Shown here in pieces: positions 30,512 through 39,804 of a stretch of DNA of 64,000 nt. Below the pieces are notes generated by a model. That model did not search any database. It saw only the letters and a program-made list of their open reading frames with translations, and had not been told where the DNA came from. Within the stretch, counting starts at the first letter, position 1. Every line of letters starts with the position of its first letter. The stretch is from Trichomonas vaginalis G3 (taxonomy: Eukaryota > Parabasalia > Trichomonadida > Trichomonadidae), in NCBI RefSeq assembly GCF_026262505.1, contig NC_067203.1:14086392-14150391 (forward strand), given 5' to 3'. The translations under genes and the position numbers were made by a program.

Positions 30512-31348
30512 TTATGTAGTTGGATATGGCAAATTAAGCTGTAAGAATCTTGATCTTGTATATTCAATTAGCTTAAGGATTGTTTTATCCTTAAGTTCGT
30601 CAATATCAATTCGAGCTTCAGGAAAAGGAATGTTAAGTTCAGGCTGCATTGAAATAGTAATCGAAACTAATTGTTTTGCGTCGCTGAGGGATAAATTGGA
30701 GAGTGCACTCAAAAAATTGTTTATTTTGCTTTCAGGAATCTTTCTTTTTATCTTCTTTGTATATTTTTTATCATCACTGTTTTTGCTTTTCTCTTTGCTA
30801 CTATGGACGTAGTCATCAAACAAATTTGATTTAATTATTTCATCATTTGGAGGAGGGCGATGAATATTCATTTCAACAGAGTTCGTTTGCACTGTTGCAT
30901 CTTTTCTTTCGTTAATGTCAAAGTATCTCTTCTCTAATCCGTGCGTTTCTGCAAATTTATTCAACATTGAATTAATATTTTGTGTTTGATCTACAAATAT
31001 CTTGTGCCAATCATTAAAATCACAATTTAAATGCAATCTAATGCTTTTTTCGTATAAATATGCTAGATGTTTCGCTAGATATGTTGCGCAGTGATTCGAT
31101 CCGTAAAATTTTATGGAATTAGTGACAATAAAGTTGATATCTCGTGTTACCTCATCGACATCTTGGTACACATTGTGTATTATTCGCTGATAAATTGTAT
31201 TCAAATCCATTGGATTGTCAATAATCGAGTAATAGTTTGAATATGATTCTGTATCTGGTACTATAGGGTCTATGAAGATCTTTGCACAAGGTCTTTTCAT
31301 CAGATTTTCAAAAATCTCCTTCATCCATTTGATTCCATTCAATTTCAT
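30512..31348 (-). CDS. BET-type protein: one bromodomain plus ET domain
   Basis: 278 residues. The bromodomain spans ~10-105: MKRPCAKIFIDPIVP (ZA start), YYSIIDNPMDLNTIYQRI, then DINFIVTNSIKFYGSN. The ungapped match to BRD4 places Tyr82 where the acetyl-lysine-anchoring Asn (Asn140 in BRD4 BD1) should be. A basic, charged linker precedes an ET domain at ~205-270 (LSLSDAKQLVSITI, then ARIDIDELKDKTILKLIEYT). BET proteins read acetylated histones and recruit transcription factors through the ET domain. With Tyr at the anchor, acetyl-lysine binding may be altered. The open frame continues to a TTG at 31384, but the first ATG is at 31348, directly abutting the tetraspanin start. Confidence 0.85.
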   Translation of the reverse strand: MKLNGIKWMKEIFENLMKRPCAKIFIDPIVPDTESYSNYYSIIDNPMDLNTIYQRIIHNVYQDVDEVTRDINFIVTNSIKFYGSNHCATYLAKHLAYLYEKSIRLHLNCDFNDWHKIFVDQTQNINSMLNKFAETHGLEKRYFDINERKDATVQTNSVEMNIHRPPPNDEIIKSNLFDDYVHSSKEKSKNSDDKKYTKKIKRKIPESKINNFLSALSNLSLSDAKQLVSITISMQPELNIPFPEARIDIDELKDKTILKLIEYTRSRFLQLNLPYPTT

Positions 31349-31954
31349 ATGAAATATTACATTTTTCTTTCGTTTCTGCTCCAACTTGCAATTTTATTAT
31401 TATCAATACTTAATTTATTTTCAACAAGAGCATGGTTGGTGCACACTAAGCTCATTTTTCTTACTCAGTTTCCATTATTACCGCATTTTATTTCTATATT
31501 TCAATCATTATTTACATTATTTTTCATTTGGATATTCTACAGATTAAAAGAAAAGCAAATATCAAGAATTGCATCGATTATTTCGCTTCCATTCATTGCG
31601 TTCGAGCTTTATTATTCTTATTTATTAATTTTTGATATAGAAACATACATAGGAATGCATATGGCTAAATGGACTGATCGATATGCAAACTCTGAAATAC
31701 TAGAAATCCAGAAATACTATAATTGCTGTGGATTTTATGGATTTAATGAATTTCCACCACAAAAATGCCAAACTCAGTCAGGAGTTCCATGCGTATATGC
31801 ACTAATTAAGGCATTAAAGAGGCCTTTGCGTGGATTAGGCGTTTTATTTTTTTCATACGGATTTTCTCATTTATTATCAGATTTTCTCTTTATTATTGCA
31901 TATGATCCAGAAGATGATCCATATGCTATTATGATTTCAAAGATGCGTCAATAA
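31349..31954 (+). CDS. Tetraspanin
   Basis: 201 residues with four hydrophobic spans (about 4-24, 35-63, 74-96 and 163-184) and one larger extracellular loop between spans 3 and 4. The loop carries the tetraspanin signature: CCG at 126-128 (YYNCCGFYGF), Cys140 (PPQKC) and Cys148 (GVPC). Tetraspanins organise membrane microdomains and in trichomonads have been linked to adherence and extracellular vesicles. The tail is short. The start codon at 31349 touches the start codon of the divergent BET gene, so its promoter must overlap that gene. No further in-frame ATG occurs before the third span, so this start is needed to keep the first two membrane segments. Confidence 0.88.
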   Translation: MKYYIFLSFLLQLAILLLSILNLFSTRAWLVHTKLIFLTQFPLLPHFISIFQSLFTLFFIWIFYRLKEKQISRIASIISLPFIAFELYYSYLLIFDIETYIGMHMAKWTDRYANSEILEIQKYYNCCGFYGFNEFPPQKCQTQSGVPCVYALIKALKRPLRGLGVLFFSYGFSHLLSDFLFIIAYDPEDDPYAIMISKMRQ

Positions 31955-32385
31955 TTTAACAATATATTTCCATCTTTCATCAAGAAAGATACTTCTTATA
32001 TATACTATTCATTTGCATGCAAATTGATGCTTTTAGCATTGGCTTACATGCAAAAATAAAGTTAATGTTTATTCAAAATTTTTATTTTTAATAATCTATA
32101 GCTTCTCATTATAAACACTGATGTATTCAGCAATAGAAATTAAAATCATTGTAATAATGGCCTCATCAGAATTATAAAATTATTTTATAGGAATATTTAA
32201 TCAAAAAGATAGCAACACATGTAAGAGTTAATTAAAATGTCCAGCTGTAAAGATAATGTTCGTTAACCTAAAGTAAATATAGCATTTTTGATGAAGATAT
32301 TGTGATTACTAAAATAATTGTCACTTTTTCAAAAATTCTAAACTTCGCGCGTTAGAAAAAAAATTTGTAACAGAAGTTTGAGCAT
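31955..32385. other. Intergenic with three small hairpins after the tetraspanin stop
   Basis: Three inverted repeats occur within 70 bp: 31972-31978/31984-31990 (ATCTTTC/GAAAGAT), the palindrome ATTTGCATGCAAAT at 32011-32024, and 32027-32031/32035-32039 (ATGCT/AGCAT). TTCGCGCGTT lies 41 bp before the next ATG. No gene was seen. Confidence 0.45.
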
Positions 32386-33759
32386 ATGGCATCCATAGAC
32401 GTTATAAAGGAGCTGCTCAACGCAGGTGAAGACCCGAATAAGGTGATCAAAGATGTTCAAAATAATACTCAAAAATCCTACTTATTTTGCTGCATTGATG
32501 ATGACAATCAGAAATTAGTATCATTTCTTATTGAAAAAGGTGCTGACCCAAGTTTACCGTTATGTTCGGAGAATGTTCCTCCGCTGCATTACGCTATAAT
32601 GTATGCGAAAAATAACGCAGTTCTTGCTTTGCTTGAAAGCGGTGCAGATCCGAATATTCCGATTGAAAAGAACGGAAATACGCCATTAACGACTGCAATT
32701 AAATGCGATAACAACGTAGCACTGAAATATTTAATTCAATTCGAAGCAGACGTAAATATTCCAAACAACAGAGGTGAAACACCATTATTACACGCAATTC
32801 ACAAAGGAAATAACTATGCTGTCAACTTATTACTCGAAAATCACGCAGAAATGGCTAACTCTGAGCATTCTGCTTTGCATTTCGCTGCAAAAGAAGGACA
32901 AGCAGAATCATGCTTACTTCTTATGAAATACGGTATTAAACGAGATTTACAAGATAATCACGATAGAACAGCTTTAGAATACGCTGAGAGGCTCGAAGAT
33001 CCAACAACAGAACTTCTTCTTCGAACTCCAAACTTACCACAAACAACACTCGATGTAAATTACGTCAGATTCTTAAATGATAGTTTTGAACCAAAGATAG
33101 AAGAAATTCGTGACCAAATGGCCGAAGCTCAGACCAAATTCCCCAAACACATGAAATCCTTCATTAGTACACTCAAAACTCTCGAAAGATGTCACACCCG
33201 CTTTGTTGCCTTCTTAAAGAACAGAGCAGCCGAGCTCCAAGAGCTTGTTGACAATCTTTCCAAGCCAACAAAGGAAAATGTTGATAAAGATATCGATAGA
33301 TTAAGCGTACAATTATATAATTCAATTCAGAAAGAAATACAAAGCACTGCTCAATGCCAAGATGAATTTGGCCAAGAGTTATTCTCTCCTGCTGGTATAG
33401 AAAGCTATGAAAGATGGGTTAAGCGAAATGAAGAAATGCAACAATTCATTGAAGAGCTTGTTTCAACAGGACTTGATAAATATGGTCTCAAGGATGATGT
33501 TGCGAACAAACTTAGAAAGGCAAGACAAGATTACGAATATGTTTCTTCTCTTTCTGCTGAATTAGCTGCAAAAACAGTACCTTTCCAAGAGGAAATTGTT
33601 GCATTTACCACTTTTGCTGTTAGAAAGCTTAAAACCATGGAACTTAAGAATCCTCCAGAAGTTTACGAGAATTTCTTCAAGCAATTAGCAAGACAGATTA
33701 AGGAAACAAATCCAGAGCTCATTAGAAGGCAATTCCAGCGTCCTTCTCAAAAACAGTAA
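32386..33759 (+). CDS. Ankyrin-repeat protein with C-terminal coiled-coil (BAR-like) region
   Basis: 457 residues. Residues 1-215 hold about six ankyrin repeats (VPPLHYAIMYAKNNAVLALL, GNTPLTTAIKCDNNVALKYL, GETPLLHAIHKGNNYAVNLL, SALHFAAKEGQAESCLLLM). Residues ~225-440 are long charged helices with heptad character (FEPKIEEIRDQMAEAQ, LKTLERCHTRFVAFLKNR, ANKLRKARQDYEYVSSLSAE). The spacing of three long helices recalls BAR/arfaptin-type dimerisation domains that bind curved membranes, though no family signature confirms this. Ankyrin plus BAR combinations occur in ACAP/ASAP and APPL-related traffic regulators, but there is no ArfGAP zinc finger here. No membrane segment is present. The frame is clean and the function unassigned. 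Confidence 0.8.
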   Translation: MASIDVIKELLNAGEDPNKVIKDVQNNTQKSYLFCCIDDDNQKLVSFLIEKGADPSLPLCSENVPPLHYAIMYAKNNAVLALLESGADPNIPIEKNGNTPLTTAIKCDNNVALKYLIQFEADVNIPNNRGETPLLHAIHKGNNYAVNLLLENHAEMANSEHSALHFAAKEGQAESCLLLMKYGIKRDLQDNHDRTALEYAERLEDPTTELLLRTPNLPQTTLDVNYVRFLNDSFEPKIEEIRDQMAEAQTKFPKHMKSFISTLKTLERCHTRFVAFLKNRAAELQELVDNLSKPTKENVDKDIDRLSVQLYNSIQKEIQSTAQCQDEFGQELFSPAGIESYERWVKRNEEMQQFIEELVSTGLDKYGLKDDVANKLRKARQDYEYVSSLSAELAAKTVPFQEEIVAFTTFAVRKLKTMELKNPPEVYENFFKQLARQIKETNPELIRRQFQRPSQKQ

Positions 33760-34158
33760 TAGTTATTTTCTAATAAATTTTGTTGTATTTATAATTTTAA
33801 TTTTTAATTGATTTGTTGAATAAAAAACATCATTTCATACTCGGTTTTTATACCGATGCTTAGCTTTCACAATTGATTTATGAATTTTGAATTCAATTAA
33901 AGCAAAATATTGGAATATTTTAAGCGTTCTTAATGAAAAGCGCAATGTTATGCCTTTTTGATGTTATATGTTAGCTTTAATTTCTAAATATCGCATATCA
34001 AATTCTTTGAAAAAAATCTGAGCAAATCAATGAATTATTAAAATTGTGGTATATTTATCTGGACTCCTTGACAAAGATGCGTAATTCGATTACTAATTTG
34101 GAAAAACATCAATAGTCCACAAAGATTTTGCAAAAATTTTAGACCAATTAAAAAATAT
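33760..34158. other. Intergenic, 399 bp
   Basis: A+T-rich spacer between two plus-strand genes. It has TAAA-rich sequence after the upstream stop and AAAATTTTAGACC before the next ATG. Nothing else was recognised. Confidence 0.4.
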
Positions 34159-36462
34159 ATGAAAGAATTGTTTGACGTACTTGAAGCTTACTTTACTAAT
34201 CCAACAGGGGATAATCTGATAGATGAGAAGGTATGGAAGCTTCTTATTGACATTGCAGACAACGATGAGAAGCACATTTACTTATTTTACGACATTTTAA
34301 ATAAATTCGCATCAATATCCACAAAATTCACAACAGAATCATATCCATGCATTACAGATAAAGTTACTGCACTGCAAAATCAACAAAATTCATTCGAAGA
34401 AAAATTAAAAATTGCAAAATCTCTTTGCTTAACATTCCAATACATTAAGTCAGATGTTGCAACAGAGATTTTGAAGCAAATTACAGAGCTTGCATCAATT
34501 GAATTGAACAACGGAGCTAAAGTTCCAGAAAAGGTTGTGTCTCTGGTAGATTTAATTAAAGCTGATGATGTAATGAACGAGACATTAACATTATACTTCG
34601 ATTATGTCAATACAACACAAACAACCGCTTCAATTTTCGTTTTTGCACCACTTGCAATCACAATTTTACAAATGGTACCTTCTTCATATGATGCAACACC
34701 AGAAATCATTCAAAAACTACTTAATGGTGATGACTCATCGATTATTTCAGCTTTATTCTTAGTTGATAGAATATCAGATTATAATTACACGTCTGAAGTG
34801 TTTGAAAACATATTACCATTCTTAACATACAATAATGATGATATCTGCAGACTCGCAAGTAGAGCAACTCGTTCTTTAGTTGGATCTGGAATTTTTGATT
34901 CGAATTTCATCATTCCAGCAGCAATGGACATGTTAGAAGAGTACAAACCATCGAATGTTCGCTATTTCGCTAAGCTTGTCAACAAAATCATCGAAATGGA
35001 TGAAGATTTTCCAGATTTACTTGCAGATACGTTCCTAAATTCAATAGAAAGCTTTGTCAAGCATCCAGAAGGCAATTTCAAGGCAGCCTACATCGATATC
35101 TTCTGCACAATCGCTTCAAGATGTCCAAATTCAGCAACTGCAAAATCAAATTTGGCCCACGAAGCTGCAAAAGAGTTATTGAATACCCCAGACTATATAG
35201 ATATCATTGGTGCTTACGTTATCGCTGTAATTAAATGCATTCCTCAGTTTATTGAAGATATCTCAAAAAATTTCCTTCCAAAGTTAATTTCCTACCTCGA
35301 TTCCGATGTTTCCATCAAACTTAAGCTCAAAGCCGCCGAATCCCTTGCTGTTTCCGCCAAAGAAAGCAAATTATCTCCAGATAATTTTGAAATTCTTTTC
35401 CAATTTGTTCTGAATTCGCTCAAAATAGTATCAGGAACCAAGGTTTTCTATGCCTGTTCACCTGTTTCAGAGATTTTATCCATTCTCTCTGAAAACCAAG
35501 CAAAACAAGCATTTAATGGCCTTAGAAACCTTGTTTTACGTGAAAGTGGCTGCAATGAAACAGATGCTGTTTACAGTGTCATGAGTCTTTTCTTCGAAAA
35601 CAACAAAGTTCCAAGTAGTTTTGTTTTCGATTCAGTCAAAGACATCATTTCAGGAAACATTGGATATTTGAGTGGAATTTCTCCTGTTGAATGTCGTGAT
35701 GACACAACAACAATCTTCCATTATATCAGTGAAAGTGTTAAATATTATCCAGAACTACAGAAAGATATATTAACATTTTTCCTTGCATCAATCAAGATAT
35801 GCAAAGAATATATCTTTCCATCAGTTCTTGATATCCTTAAAGGAATCACTTTCGATGATGAAACATCTAAATTAATATTTAACACACTTATCGAAAGAGT
35901 TTCACATCTCAAACGAAACAGCGAAGATTGTATTTGTTCGTCAATGGAAGCATTTTTCATTTTGATGCAGAACTCACCAAATGTTTTCGATGCACAATTG
36001 ACAGTTGATGTCATTTCATCGATTGTCTTTGCAGAGAGTGAAGAAGAAGAAGAGATTCTTGATGAAAGTTACGCATTCGCAGCAATGGTCAGACTTTTCT
36101 TCTCTATTTGTTCTTCATCTGTTCAATTTGATGCAAATCACGATCTTTTCAATGATTACTTGTCTCTCCTTCCTTTCGATGATAGTTTGGAAGGCTCGAT
36201 GATCCCTATTTATGATGCATTGTCAGACATCATTGTCAAACAAGAATATTCATTTGCATCACTTAATATAGCACGAATTCTCAGTGATCCAATCCTTCTG
36301 CCACAGAAAGAAAGATTGGAAATCGGCATCGAACAGTCATTATATGACAAGATGAGAAACAGTCTTAAAACAGCTATCAGATCTGTTAAAGGACTGGAAC
36401 GAAACCTCACTAAAGGATGGTCTCGCTCTAATTTGAATAGACTTTCTTCTGCTCTTAAATAA
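34159..36462 (+). CDS. HEAT/ARM-repeat protein, possibly karyopherin-like
   Basis: 767 residues, almost wholly helical, with repeated pairs of amphipathic helices (for example LKAAESLAVSAKESKLSPDN, YFAKLVNKIIEMDEDFPDLL, AAYIDIFCTIASRCPNSATA). The protein is acidic (an EEEEE run near residue 630) and ends with a basic tail (KGLERNLTKGWSRSNLNRL). Layout and composition resemble importin-beta/exportin or other HEAT scaffolds, but no N-terminal Ran-binding signature is clear. A nuclear transport or scaffold role is only a suggestion. No signal peptide or membrane span is seen. Confidence 0.7.
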   Translation: MKELFDVLEAYFTNPTGDNLIDEKVWKLLIDIADNDEKHIYLFYDILNKFASISTKFTTESYPCITDKVTALQNQQNSFEEKLKIAKSLCLTFQYIKSDVATEILKQITELASIELNNGAKVPEKVVSLVDLIKADDVMNETLTLYFDYVNTTQTTASIFVFAPLAITILQMVPSSYDATPEIIQKLLNGDDSSIISALFLVDRISDYNYTSEVFENILPFLTYNNDDICRLASRATRSLVGSGIFDSNFIIPAAMDMLEEYKPSNVRYFAKLVNKIIEMDEDFPDLLADTFLNSIESFVKHPEGNFKAAYIDIFCTIASRCPNSATAKSNLAHEAAKELLNTPDYIDIIGAYVIAVIKCIPQFIEDISKNFLPKLISYLDSDVSIKLKLKAAESLAVSAKESKLSPDNFEILFQFVLNSLKIVSGTKVFYACSPVSEILSILSENQAKQAFNGLRNLVLRESGCNETDAVYSVMSLFFENNKVPSSFVFDSVKDIISGNIGYLSGISPVECRDDTTTIFHYISESVKYYPELQKDILTFFLASIKICKEYIFPSVLDILKGITFDDETSKLIFNTLIERVSHLKRNSEDCICSSMEAFFILMQNSPNVFDAQLTVDVISSIVFAESEEEEEILDESYAFAAMVRLFFSICSSSVQFDANHDLFNDYLSLLPFDDSLEGSMIPIYDALSDIIVKQEYSFASLNIARILSDPILLPQKERLEIGIEQSLYDKMRNSLKTAIRSVKGLERNLTKGWSRSNLNRLSSALK

Positions 36463-36517
36463 AGTTATATATTATATTAATTTTTAATTTAGATTTTTTT
36501 TTAAGTGACATAACAAT

Positions 36518-36609
36518 CAATTCTGGTCTTTGAGTTTAATTTCTAATGACGCTTCACGTCAGTTGTGAGAATTCTGAATTAGAGTCAGATGTGTATAAGT
36601 GCATCCTTA
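36518..36609 (-). mobile_element. MITE, family 1, diverged partial copy
   Basis: An ungapped match of about three quarters identity to the reverse complement of the element at 7149-7276. It includes TTCACGTCAGTTGT, GAGTCAGATG and the end ATAAGTGCATCCTTAA. The other end is eroded. Confidence 0.6.
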
Positions 36610-36836
36610 AATATATATTCAAAAATCATTGTTTGATTATAATTCTGAAGTAGTTTAAGAGGAAAAAAAATCTTTAATTTTTTACAAAGCCTAAGATTCC
36701 TCAAGACGTAATATAATTAGAGGTAGACCCTACTAAGTCACTATACTTCATCCAAATGGAGTATTTGATCGCATAAATGACGACCCCATCAGAATATGCC
36801 TTATTGAAAGATTGTTATATATATAAACTTCGAGAA

Positions 36837-36928
36837 AAAAGGCGTAAATTATAGAATATTTTGAAAGTTTATTCAAAATATTCTATGAGATTCTCACAAT
36901 TTCATATCACATGGTACTTACGCCTTTT
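36837..36928 (+). mobile_element. Short hairpin MITE, family 2
   Basis: A 92-bp element with 11-bp terminal inverted repeats AAAAGGCGTAA (36837-36847) and TTACGCCTTTT (36918-36928). It has an internal perfect 15-bp stem ATAGAATATTTTGAA/TTCAAAATATTCTAT (36851-36865 with 36872-36886, 6-nt loop). No coding capacity. Confidence 0.6.
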
Positions 36929-37121
36929 GTCCCAGGTATAAAAAATCAATCTTATTTAATATATAACATAAGATTAGTAAATAGATAGATATTATCAGAA
37001 AATTTACACCCTCTGATCAGGATTAGATTATCTGATATTAGATAATCAAGTAAACAGATGCATTACCTATGGAAATAGTATCACATTATCCCCATAGTTA
37101 CAAAACAAAATAGAATCACCA

Positions 37122-37152
37122 GATCTATCTATCGATCTATATATATATATAT
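37122..37152. repeat. GATCTATC/TA microsatellite
   Basis: Short imperfect run of GATCTATC units followed by (TA)n. Confidence 0.6.
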
Positions 37153-37177
37153 TATTTTTTGTTTTTGTTTTGTTTGT

Positions 37178-38179
37178 TTACCGCCTCCTGTTAAGAAATA
37201 GAGGTTTATAAAGTGCTTTAGTTCCACCACTAAATTTGGATTTTCTTGCAGCAAAACAATTTTCTGTGTAAAAATTATAAAAATTATAAAAATCGTAATT
37301 ATTTGTTAGATTAGTAAATGTAACACTTCCTCCTGTACTTGTAACTGACTGTGAATCAACATATGAATCTGAAATAGTCAATTTGTAATTTTTAACATCG
37401 TTATGAAACATGTACTTTGCAGTGTTATTTAAAAATATGCAGTGATCAACATTAGTTGTGTATGTACTAACAAATAAAACTTGGTTATTATCTGTTCCGC
37501 ATTTATTTCCAATAACATTGCAATAAGAAATTGTTTGTATAGATCTCGGACTACCTGCATTAATCTCAAAGAAAAGTGAATAAGTTTCAGTTTGGTTGTT
37601 TCCTCTGAATGTTGAGAAATTACATGAAAATGATCTTCCGTTAAGGTGACTACTTATTGATGAAAATTGTTTACATTTGTTATTTGTGCTATTGATATTG
37701 GAAATAATTATATCACCATATATAATAAGAAATGTAAAACTTCCTTTTGATTCACTTTCTCCGCAATTACAAACAGAAACATCAATTGCGTAGTTTTTAT
37801 ATGAAGGTTCAGGATTAGTCCATTGTCTAAATGCCATGAAATTATTGCTTGCTATTGATTTAAAGTAGCATGTTCGTTTTTGTACAAATTGTCCATGGTA
37901 ATAGCAGTGATAGAGAACAGATCCACCACCATCATCTGAGGTGTAACTACAGTTGTTAAATTTAGAATTTTCAAGTAACGTGCAAATACTGTTTGTTCTT
38001 TTGATGTAAATTGCACCGATTTCTTTGCATTCTTCAAATAAACAATAAAAAACGTAATAATTATTAGAATTTGTTGTATCATTGATTGCGGTTCCATTTT
38101 GCGTCTGCTCAACTTTGGTTTCAGTGCCAAAATATTCTTCCCAACTAGATCTGAGTTCTGTTTTAGCTCTTTGGTTCAT
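37178..38179 (-). CDS. Beta-helix-like multigene-family protein, intact copy
   Basis: 333 residues from an ATG whose leader (AATACATTTAGAAA) is shared with the pseudogene at 4668. The sequence is rich in Asn, Ser, Thr and Cys and built of short strand-like segments (YYVFYCLFEECKEIGAIYIK, NVDHCIFLNNTAKYMFHND, LTISDSYVDSQSVTS), each with a Cys or Asn ladder, as in right-handed parallel beta-helices. It ends LFLNRRR. There is no signal peptide or membrane anchor, so it is either cytosolic or a fragment of a larger surface family. Copies at 4668-5665 and 48287-49366 are decayed. I do not recognise a named family. Confidence 0.75.
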   Translation of the reverse strand: MNQRAKTELRSSWEEYFGTETKVEQTQNGTAINDTTNSNNYYVFYCLFEECKEIGAIYIKRTNSICTLLENSKFNNCSYTSDDGGGSVLYHCYYHGQFVQKRTCYFKSIASNNFMAFRQWTNPEPSYKNYAIDVSVCNCGESESKGSFTFLIIYGDIIISNINSTNNKCKQFSSISSHLNGRSFSCNFSTFRGNNQTETYSLFFEINAGSPRSIQTISYCNVIGNKCGTDNNQVLFVSTYTTNVDHCIFLNNTAKYMFHNDVKNYKLTISDSYVDSQSVTSTGGSVTFTNLTNNYDFYNFYNFYTENCFAARKSKFSGGTKALYKPLFLNRRR

Positions 38180-39804
38180 TTTCTAAATGTATTAACAATT
38201 TGTTAAAGAAATGCATGATCCTTAATCAAGCAAATTTTGAGTTTGATACTTTTGAGAGAATTCAGATTTTTTGAAAGTAAAATAATCGCACAGATAATAA
38301 AGGTTTTGCAATTAATTTGTATTTCTGATGTTTTTGATGATTCTGTAATGCTATGCAATAAGGGTTTCGTTTTGCGAAAAAAACGTACAATACGCAATTT
38401 CGCTAAAAAAACATTTAGCTAGCAATTTCGACCTTTGACTCCACTCAAGACGTCACTTTTTTTAATTTTGCGGTATCATATTTTTGGAAAATCTTTATGA
38501 ATATTATATAAAAAGTCTCTTTAATATCTATATTTCATATTTTTATCGATTTTTAAAGTTTTTGCGAAAAGTATTCAATTATTTTTGCTATTTGGTCGGG
38601 TAAATGTCAGATTTGCGACATTTTCTGATATGATATTCAGATTCTACGTTGATAATAATGCTTATAGAACCCTCTTGCTATTGTGTCAAAATTGCGAAAC
38701 CGATAGCAAAAATATCTCGCAATATCAAAATTGAGATATTGAGTGAATTATGCATTATAGAGATTAAAAATCTGATTTGTGAAAACATCTCATCAGTTTC
38801 TAGCTAATTCAAAAATCTTTACTATCTTATTCGATTAAAATGAAAAGGGAATAGTTTCATTATGCTTTAAATGACAGCCTTATAATATAATCATAGTTTT
38901 CGCTCAATATGCAGCATTTTTTTTTCGAAATCTATGGTCAATATCCTAAATACTGATTGCTTTGCATTCATATCTCTTACATTTTCTATACCCACATCAC
39001 TATTCATTGCTATTCCTATCTTTTTCATTTTTGTTTGTTTCTCATAATTTCTCAAAAAACATGATAACTTGATATTTGTAAATATCATACTTTATAACGT
39101 AAATAAGAACTTGACCTATTAAGAAAAGCAGTAATAAAAAGAAAATCTGAAATTCATAAAAATTACAAGTTTCTGATGACAATTAGCTTAATTAAACCAG
39201 GTACAAGATTATATAATTGTATTTTCTATCCAATTATCCATATAATATCTTATCCAGAAAAAATAACTTGATCAATACCAAATGATTTTTTAACTAGTAA
39301 ATAAAGTATTTTCTTTACACACACATTGTATATCATAGTTTTTTTTTTTGGTTTCGCAAAACATCCAAAAACAAATATGCTATAAAAGTGACAATTTTAG
39401 CAAAACGAAACCCTTATATGCAATGACGTTAAAGCATTCAAAAAGTTCAAGATAAATTTTCCGATGCATAATGGAATTTTACTTTTTCTAGATTCGAATT
39501 CTCGCTTCACTTATTTAAATTACTCAAATGCTCTAGTAAAAAGTTTGATCGCTGTTTCAACGTAAAGTTCAGAAAATCCATCTACAACATTTTTTTCTGC
39601 AGTCAATTCAATGCTAAAATGATATTCAGTTTTTTTGCGGTTTCTCCCTTCGATCGCATCCCCAAAAATTCCAAACCGCAAAAGTGAATAACATTTTGCA
39701 AAAAAATTAAAGTAAATTGTACGAAAATTGATGAGCTAATATTTTAGAATTTGAAGATTCATGCTACATAATTAAAATGATAAAATAATAATAAAAAACA
39801 TTTT
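38180..39804. other. Intergenic, largely occupied by a non-autonomous transposon
   Basis: The element at 38359-39416 fills most of this stretch. The remaining flanks (38180-38351 and 39424-39804) show no gene. A GCGGTTTC/AACCGCAAA pair near 39635-39680 is a weak inverted repeat. Confidence 0.5.
38359..39416. mobile_element. Non-autonomous DNA transposon, 17-bp TIRs and 7-bp target duplication
   Basis: Perfect terminal inverted repeats TAAGGGTTTCGTTTTGC (38359-38375) and GCAAAACGAAACCCTTA (39400-39416). They are flanked by the direct repeat TATGCAA (38352-38358 and 39417-39423), which can be read as 8 bp if the next T is counted. The inside is A+T-rich with many TTTGCGAAA/TTTCGCAA-type words near both ends, like subterminal transposase sites. 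No transposase is seen; a 65-codon minus ORF at 38891-39088 has no recognised domain. A 7-8 bp duplication suggests hAT- or Mutator-like mobilisation, but the family is not settled. Confidence 0.75.

Larger units (their letters stand above)
36463..37177. other. Intergenic, repeat-rich, 715 bp
   Basis: Contains a diverged family-1 MITE (36518-36609), a hairpin MITE (36837-36928), an 8-bp stem GATTATCT/AGATAATC near 37024-37050 and a short GATCTATC/TA microsatellite at 37122-37152. No gene. Confidence 0.6.

Noticed and set aside
31349-31384. Overlap of the BET frame with the tetraspanin gene
   Set aside because: The extension of the BET frame begins with TTG; from its first ATG the two genes abut without overlap.
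38891-39088. 65-codon ORF inside the 1.06-kb transposon as a possible transposase relic
   Set aside because: No DDE, zinc-finger or other transposase motif is visible.
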